Below, one piece after another: positions 60,480 through 64,000 of a stretch of DNA of 64,000 nucleotides. The stretch comes from Bacillus atrophaeus (lineage in GTDB: Bacteria > Bacillota > Bacilli > Bacillales > Bacillaceae). Location: positions 62,001 through 126,000 of the forward strand of contig NZ_LSBB01000018.1 of assembly GCF_001584335.1 (NCBI RefSeq). Direction: 5' to 3'. Both the position numbers and the translations under genes were made by a program. Each line of letters begins with the position of its first letter. The stretch's first letter is position 1. Below the pieces are notes generated by a model. The model had not been told where the DNA came from. It saw nothing but the letters and a program-made list of their open reading frames with translations, and made no database searches.

Positions 60480-61712
60480 ATGTATAAAACGGGCGGCGTG
60501 CCAATCGACATTAACACAAACCCAGTCAATAGCCGAACCACAAATATACAATTCATGACACAAGACACGGGCAGCGCGAAGCTGTTTTTTTCATTTACAA
60601 AGGATGGCGTACCGTTGCCTCTGTCAGCCGTAGACGCAAAAATCGTTTTACTATATGCTGACGGATCGTTTTATAAAAAGAGTCTTACGCTTATAGACAA
60701 AGTCAATGGGACGGCTGAATATATTCTGTCTAATAAGGAATTGAAGCATTATGGAGAAGTAAAAGCCGAAATCAAATTATATTACACAAATGGGCAAGCA
60801 CTGGCAACTTCCCTTTTTACCTTCTCTATCGCTAAGACATTAGAGGATCAGAATATTATTCCGACAGCTGATTATTACATTGATGATTTTGAGTCATTAA
60901 GAAACGGTATAAACAAAACCGTCGAAGAAATCAGCCAAACCGTTGAGGAATTACGGGAGAAATTTGCCGATCTAGAAGCCATTGAAACGAAAAAAGGCGC
61001 GCAGGAGAAGGCGGATGATGCAGAGCAAAACGCCAAGGCTTATACGGATGAACATGCGAATGATAAAGAGAAGCATATTACAACTAACGAGAGAAAGGCG
61101 TGGAATGCCAAGGAAACGCCAACCGGCGCCCAAGAGAAAGTAAACATCCATGCGAAGGATGAAGAAAAGCACATTACTGCAGCTGAACGGAAGGCATGGA
61201 ACGGCAAGGAAACAGTGGAGGGAGCACAAGCCAAAGTCAATACTCACGCCAATAACACGGACATTCACGTTACAGCCGAAGACCATGCTCATTGGGATGA
61301 TACGGTCCGACAGTTCAAAGCCCATAATTATAACCAAGATCGTCATATATCTGCGGCTGAGCGGAAGGTATGGAACGGAAGTGTTAGTTACGCAAATATC
61401 ACTCTGAAAAATGGGGCTGTCGCCGGGACGCGTACACCAATTTATGCAAAGTGGGGACCGTTTTTAATCTTGCGCGGCCATGTGAAAACAGAACCGGAAA
61501 TCATATTCGGCTCCATCCCCGCGGCATACGTACCGGTAGGCGGCGCCGTCGTTTCTATCGCACTCAGCGGAACAGGCGGAACAGCTAATCTGATTGTCTA
61601 TGAAAATGGGGATTTGAAAATCAAGTATCCGAACCCAGCTGATTCCAGCAAACTGTCCGGGGGTTATTATATTGATGTTCCTATCGGTTTTCAAGAAGGA
61701 GGGACAACATGA
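60480..61712 (+). CDS. BppU-family baseplate upper protein
   Basis: A 410-residue protein. Residues about 1-125 form the BppU N-terminal domain (INTNPVNSRTTNIQFMTQDT). Residues about 175-305 hold four imperfect repeats of about 30 residues with the core KHITxxERKAWN. The C-terminal beta domain (about 310-410) resembles tail fibre heads. It attaches receptor-binding parts to the baseplate. ATG with AAGGAGGG upstream. Confidence 0.82.
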   Translation: MYKTGGVPIDINTNPVNSRTTNIQFMTQDTGSAKLFFSFTKDGVPLPLSAVDAKIVLLYADGSFYKKSLTLIDKVNGTAEYILSNKELKHYGEVKAEIKLYYTNGQALATSLFTFSIAKTLEDQNIIPTADYYIDDFESLRNGINKTVEEISQTVEELREKFADLEAIETKKGAQEKADDAEQNAKAYTDEHANDKEKHITTNERKAWNAKETPTGAQEKVNIHAKDEEKHITAAERKAWNGKETVEGAQAKVNTHANNTDIHVTAEDHAHWDDTVRQFKAHNYNQDRHISAAERKVWNGSVSYANITLKNGAVAGTRTPIYAKWGPFLILRGHVKTEPEIIFGSIPAAYVPVGGAVVSIALSGTGGTANLIVYENGDLKIKYPNPADSSKLSGGYYIDVPIGFQEGGTT

Positions 61713-62071
61713 TTCAGGTTTATGAATACGATGAAAATTTCATTTTAACCAATCCCGTTCCGATTGAGCCGGACGAAGACGGCGAGTATGTGATACCGGA
61801 GAATTGTACAACCGTTCAGCCTCCTTCCTTCGTTAAGCCTATGTTTCATCCAGCAGAGAAGATATGGACGGAGGCAGCCACACAGGAAGAGAAAAAAGCC
61901 CTAGAAAAGCAGATTGAAAGCGGGCGGGTACCTTCTCCCGTTGATGAATTGAAAGCTCAAAATGCGGCCATCACAGCACAGCTTGCGGAGGCGCAAAGCT
62001 TGGCCGAGTCACAAGCTCAAATGATAGCCAATCTTTATCTAATACTGGCAGAGGGAGGAAAAGGGGTATGA
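61709..62071 (+). CDS. XkdW-like tail protein
   Basis: A 120-residue protein whose ATG overlaps the previous stop. The N-terminus (MIQVYEYDENFILTNPVPIE) is followed by a proline-rich region and a C-terminal helix with alanine heptads (QNAAITAQLAEAQSLAESQA). It matches tail fibre-associated proteins that precede XkdX in Bacillus prophages. The role is uncertain. Confidence 0.72.
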   Translation: MIQVYEYDENFILTNPVPIEPDEDGEYVIPENCTTVQPPSFVKPMFHPAEKIWTEAATQEEKKALEKQIESGRVPSPVDELKAQNAAITAQLAEAQSLAESQAQMIANLYLILAEGGKGV

Positions 62072-62256
62072 TGGATTGGTTTACAAGCGTAAAAACCATA
62101 TACGGATGGGGGCCGCAGTATTACAGCAATGCAGACGTGGCCCGTTTTGTTGAGTGGGGAAGAATCACAGAAGAACAATACAAACAAATAACCGGCTTGA
62201 CCTATCCCATGACGGAACAGCCCGTCAGTGTGGATTTAGGCGGCGTCGCAAACTAA
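62068..62256 (+). CDS. XkdX-family protein
   Basis: A 62-residue protein of the XkdX family. The pattern WFTSVKTIYGWGPQYYSNAD followed by VARFVEWGRITEEQYKQITG is diagnostic. These small proteins precede holins in Bacillus phages such as PBSX. ATG 62068 (or 62071) overlaps the previous stop. Confidence 0.88.
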   Translation: MMDWFTSVKTIYGWGPQYYSNADVARFVEWGRITEEQYKQITGLTYPMTEQPVSVDLGGVAN

Positions 62257-62258
62257 CC

Positions 62259-62284
62259 AACACCCTAAGAGGTGTTTTTATTTT
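62259..62284 (+). terminator. Hairpin after xkdX-like gene (attenuator-like)
   Basis: AACACC pairs with GGTGTT around CTAAGA, followed by TTTATTTTGCC. The loop sequence is the same as in the hairpin at 50847. Confidence 0.6.
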
Positions 62285-62307
62285 GCCTCGAAGGAGGTGA
62301 TTAAGAG

Positions 62308-62730
62308 ATGGAGGAAACGAATGTGTTTATTAACTTTGAAACGTTAGACTTGGCAAGAGTTTATTTATTTGGGGGTGTGAAGTACCTTGATTTGTTGTTA
62401 ATTCTCAGCATCATTGATGTAATCACAGGAGTGATCAAAGCGTGGAAATTCAAGAAACTCCGCAGTCGGAGCGCTTGGTTCGGTTATGTTCGCAAGATGC
62501 TCAGCTTTCTTGTGGTCATTGTAGCTAATATCATTGATACGATTACAAACCTGAACGGTGTTCTGACTTTTGGGACCGTTCTTTTTTATATTGCAAATGA
62601 AGGTTTGTCAATTACGGAGAACCTTGCACAAATCGGTGTAAAGATTCCGGCTGCTATTACAGATCGACTGCACGTAATTGAAAATGACAATGAACACACA
62701 AATGAAAAGGATGAACAGGCTGCTGGATAA
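62308..62730 (+). CDS. Phage holin
   Basis: A 140-residue membrane protein of the phi105/Cp-1 type holin family (phage_holin_4). Hydrophobic helices lie at about 27-45 (LDLLLILSIIDVITGVIKAW), 63-80 (MLSFLVVIVANIIDTI) and 88-100. The C-terminus is charged. It should permeabilise the membrane at lysis and let the amidase reach the wall. ATG with GAAGGAGGTG upstream. Confidence 0.9.
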   Translation: MEETNVFINFETLDLARVYLFGGVKYLDLLLILSIIDVITGVIKAWKFKKLRSRSAWFGYVRKMLSFLVVIVANIIDTITNLNGVLTFGTVLFYIANEGLSITENLAQIGVKIPAAITDRLHVIENDNEHTNEKDEQAAG

Positions 62731-62746
62731 TCTGGCGGCTTTTTCT
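62719..62746 (+). terminator. Hairpin over the holin stop codon (attenuator-like)
   Basis: GCTGCTGGA (62719-62727) pairs with TCTGGCGGC (62731-62739), allowing G-U pairs, around a TAA loop that is the stop codon. TTTTT follows. Confidence 0.5.
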
Positions 62747-62779
62747 ATATAAAAATATGATGAATGGAGACGATGAAAA

Positions 62780-63580
62780 ATGACAAAGAAAATTATGATT
62801 GATCCGGGACATGGCGGGAAAGATCCGGGAGCTGTAGCAAACGGATTAAAAGAAAAGGACCTCGTGTTGACGATTGCAAAGAAAACTAAAAAGATTTTAG
62901 AAGATCAATATGGCGCAACTGTTAGGCTCACGCGGTCCAACGATAAGTTTATTGAGTTGTCAGAACGTGCAAGGCTGGCAAACAATTGGGGAGCTGATTA
63001 TTTTGTTTCAATCCACATCAATGCGGGCGGCGGCACGGGATTCGAAACGTATCGTTATGAAAAACTTTCTGCTTCGTCCGCCACAGGTAAGCAGCAAACA
63101 AAAGTTCATGACGCCATTTACAAGAAAATTGAAGCTCAGGGTGTAAAGGATCGAGGTAACAAAGCGGCAAACTTGGCTGTCTTGCGAGGTACATCTATGG
63201 CAGCTACTCTAACGGAAAGTCTTTTTATTGATCGTAAGGAAGACGCTGCCTTGCTTAAGCAAGGATCATTTATCAATTTGCTTGCGGAAGGCCATGCGGA
63301 AGGAATCGCGTCGGCTGTTGGCTTGAAAAAAACTGAATCAACCTCTAATAAGAAAGAATCTTCAAACGGCGTTAAATTAGCCGTAGTGAAGCCTAACGCC
63401 GATGGATGGCTTTGGGTATACAAAAGCGCAAACTGGAATGACAAGGCGCAAAAAGTAAAGCCGGGGGAAGCTTTTACAATCGCTTCAAAAGTAACAGTCA
63501 AAGGATCAAAAATGTACAAGCTGAAATCGGGTCTGTATATTACGGCTGCTGATAAGTATGTTCAGGTTAAAACCAAGTAA
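62780..63580 (+). CDS. N-acetylmuramoyl-L-alanine amidase (endolysin)
   Basis: A 266-residue endolysin. The Amidase_3 zinc domain spans about 1-180: the ligands are His in IDPGHGGKDPG (residue 10), Glu in GLKEKDLVL (residue 24 or nearby) and His in FVSIHINAG; the catalytic Glu lies in TLTESLFI. A linker (STSNKKESSN) joins a C-terminal SH3-like wall-binding domain (about 195-266). Cleaves the amide bond between muramic acid and the stem peptide. Confidence 0.93.
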   Translation: MTKKIMIDPGHGGKDPGAVANGLKEKDLVLTIAKKTKKILEDQYGATVRLTRSNDKFIELSERARLANNWGADYFVSIHINAGGGTGFETYRYEKLSASSATGKQQTKVHDAIYKKIEAQGVKDRGNKAANLAVLRGTSMAATLTESLFIDRKEDAALLKQGSFINLLAEGHAEGIASAVGLKKTESTSNKKESSNGVKLAVVKPNADGWLWVYKSANWNDKAQKVKPGEAFTIASKVTVKGSKMYKLKSGLYITAADKYVQVKTK

Positions 63581-63584
63581 GCAA

Positions 63585-63620
63585 AAAGGGCCTTCTCATA
63601 ACGAGAGGGCCTTTTTTTGT
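63585..63620. terminator. Bidirectional terminator after the lysis cassette
   Basis: AAAAGGGCCTTCTC and GAGAGGGCCTTTTT form a strong hairpin with flanking A and T runs. It separates the lysis genes from an opposite-strand gene. Confidence 0.88.
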
Positions 63621-63627
63621 TTGATTT

Positions 63628-63999
63628 TTAGAACCATTTCCCTGTATAGGTTGTACTTACTTCACCTTTTGCGCTTTTCTTAGGAGTGATAACGGTTGTG
63701 AAGTAAAACCTTCCAGCTTGAAATCCATAACCTTTAAATCCGAGTTTCATTCTGTAGCCGGCCTTTCCATAAAATTTACCCTTACTAATATATTTATCGC
63801 TAGTGCCTCCGATCCTGCTTATATCATATAAGAGAAACAGAGGATTTTTATATCCAATATGATTATCCCATTTGTCATCTGAAATTGCTTTAGAGCGGTC
63901 TTTCGTTGTAACTTCTGCAACCCATTCATAAGTGAAAGCGTGTATACCCGCGCCTTTCATTTGTTTTCTCCCACTATATCTTATTTTAATATCTTTCAT
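63628..63999 (-). CDS. Accessory prophage gene, 5' end probably cut by the window
   Basis: A frame of 123 codons read leftward toward the lysis terminator. The ATG at 63997-63999 is at the window edge and no ribosome binding site can be seen, so the real start, perhaps with a signal peptide, may lie outside. The product is basic and rich in Gly, Tyr and Phe (GKFYGKAGYRMKLGFKGYGF). I do not recognise the family. Opposite orientation after the lysis genes is typical of lysogenic-conversion genes. Confidence 0.6.
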   Translation of the reverse strand: MKDIKIRYSGRKQMKGAGIHAFTYEWVAEVTTKDRSKAISDDKWDNHIGYKNPLFLLYDISRIGGTSDKYISKGKFYGKAGYRMKLGFKGYGFQAGRFYFTTVITPKKSAKGEVSTTYTGKWF

Positions 64000-64000
64000 A

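Larger units (their letters stand above)
26180..64000. mobile_element. phi105-like Siphoviridae-type prophage (right end outside window)
   Basis: A continuous block of phage genes follows udk: integrase, immunity, replication, early region, late regulator, HNH nuclease, terminase, HK97-type head, long non-contractile tail, lysis. No tail sheath gene is present, indicating siphovirus morphology. All essential-looking genes are open and full length, so the prophage may be functional. The right boundary is not reached, since the last gene runs off the end. Confidence 0.95.

Overview
The window reads as the chromosome of a Bacillus subtilis-group bacterium (B. subtilis / B. velezensis / B. amyloliquefaciens type). 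Positions 1-26160 keep the order known from B. subtilis: hisS-aspS, 6S-1 RNA, tcdA, rarA, cymR-iscS-mnmA, yrrB, recD2, yrrD-yrzR-yrzQ, glnQHMP, yrrI, alaS, yrzL-yrrK-yrzB, mltG, trmR-trhP1-trhP2 and udk. This is ordinary core genome. Many genes serve tRNA charging and tRNA wobble-uridine modification (HisRS, AspRS, AlaRS, TcdA, IscS, MnmA, TrmR, TrhP1/2), and two T-box leaders are visible, upstream of hisS (cut by the window edge) and alaS.

Immediately after udk an unfinished prophage begins (about 26180 to beyond 64000). It has the layout of a phi105-like siphovirus with HK97-type head genes. A leftward integrase sits at the udk junction. It is followed by a communication/immunity block: an AimR-like HTH-TPR receptor, an overlapping secreted pro-peptide gene, an inverted-repeat operator with a weak -35 promoter, a 29-codon ORF, a convergent repressor and a Cro-like gene. 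Next come replication genes (replisome organiser, DnaC-like loader), many small early genes, a cytosine methyltransferase that seems to carry a second protein in another frame, dUTPase, an ArpU-type late regulator and a second small tyrosine recombinase. A probable moron cassette with a structured intergenic region follows.

The late region is colinear: HNH nuclease, a likely cos site, TerS, TerL, portal, protease, capsid, head fibres, connectors, tail tube, G/GT chaperones with a -1 frameshift, tape measure, distal tail protein, a lysozyme-Tal fusion, a pectate-lyase-like spike with a C-terminal self-cleaving type domain, BppU baseplate protein, XkdW/XkdX-like proteins, holin and amidase. After a bidirectional terminator an opposite-strand accessory gene runs off the window.

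The most interesting points are the arbitrium-like lysis-lysogeny module with its own pro-peptide and operator set (27620-30014), and the dual-coding segment inside the methyltransferase gene (34702-35199). Short U-tracted hairpins that straddle stop codons in the late operon, and a structured element between twin terminators upstream of the head genes, also deserve attention.
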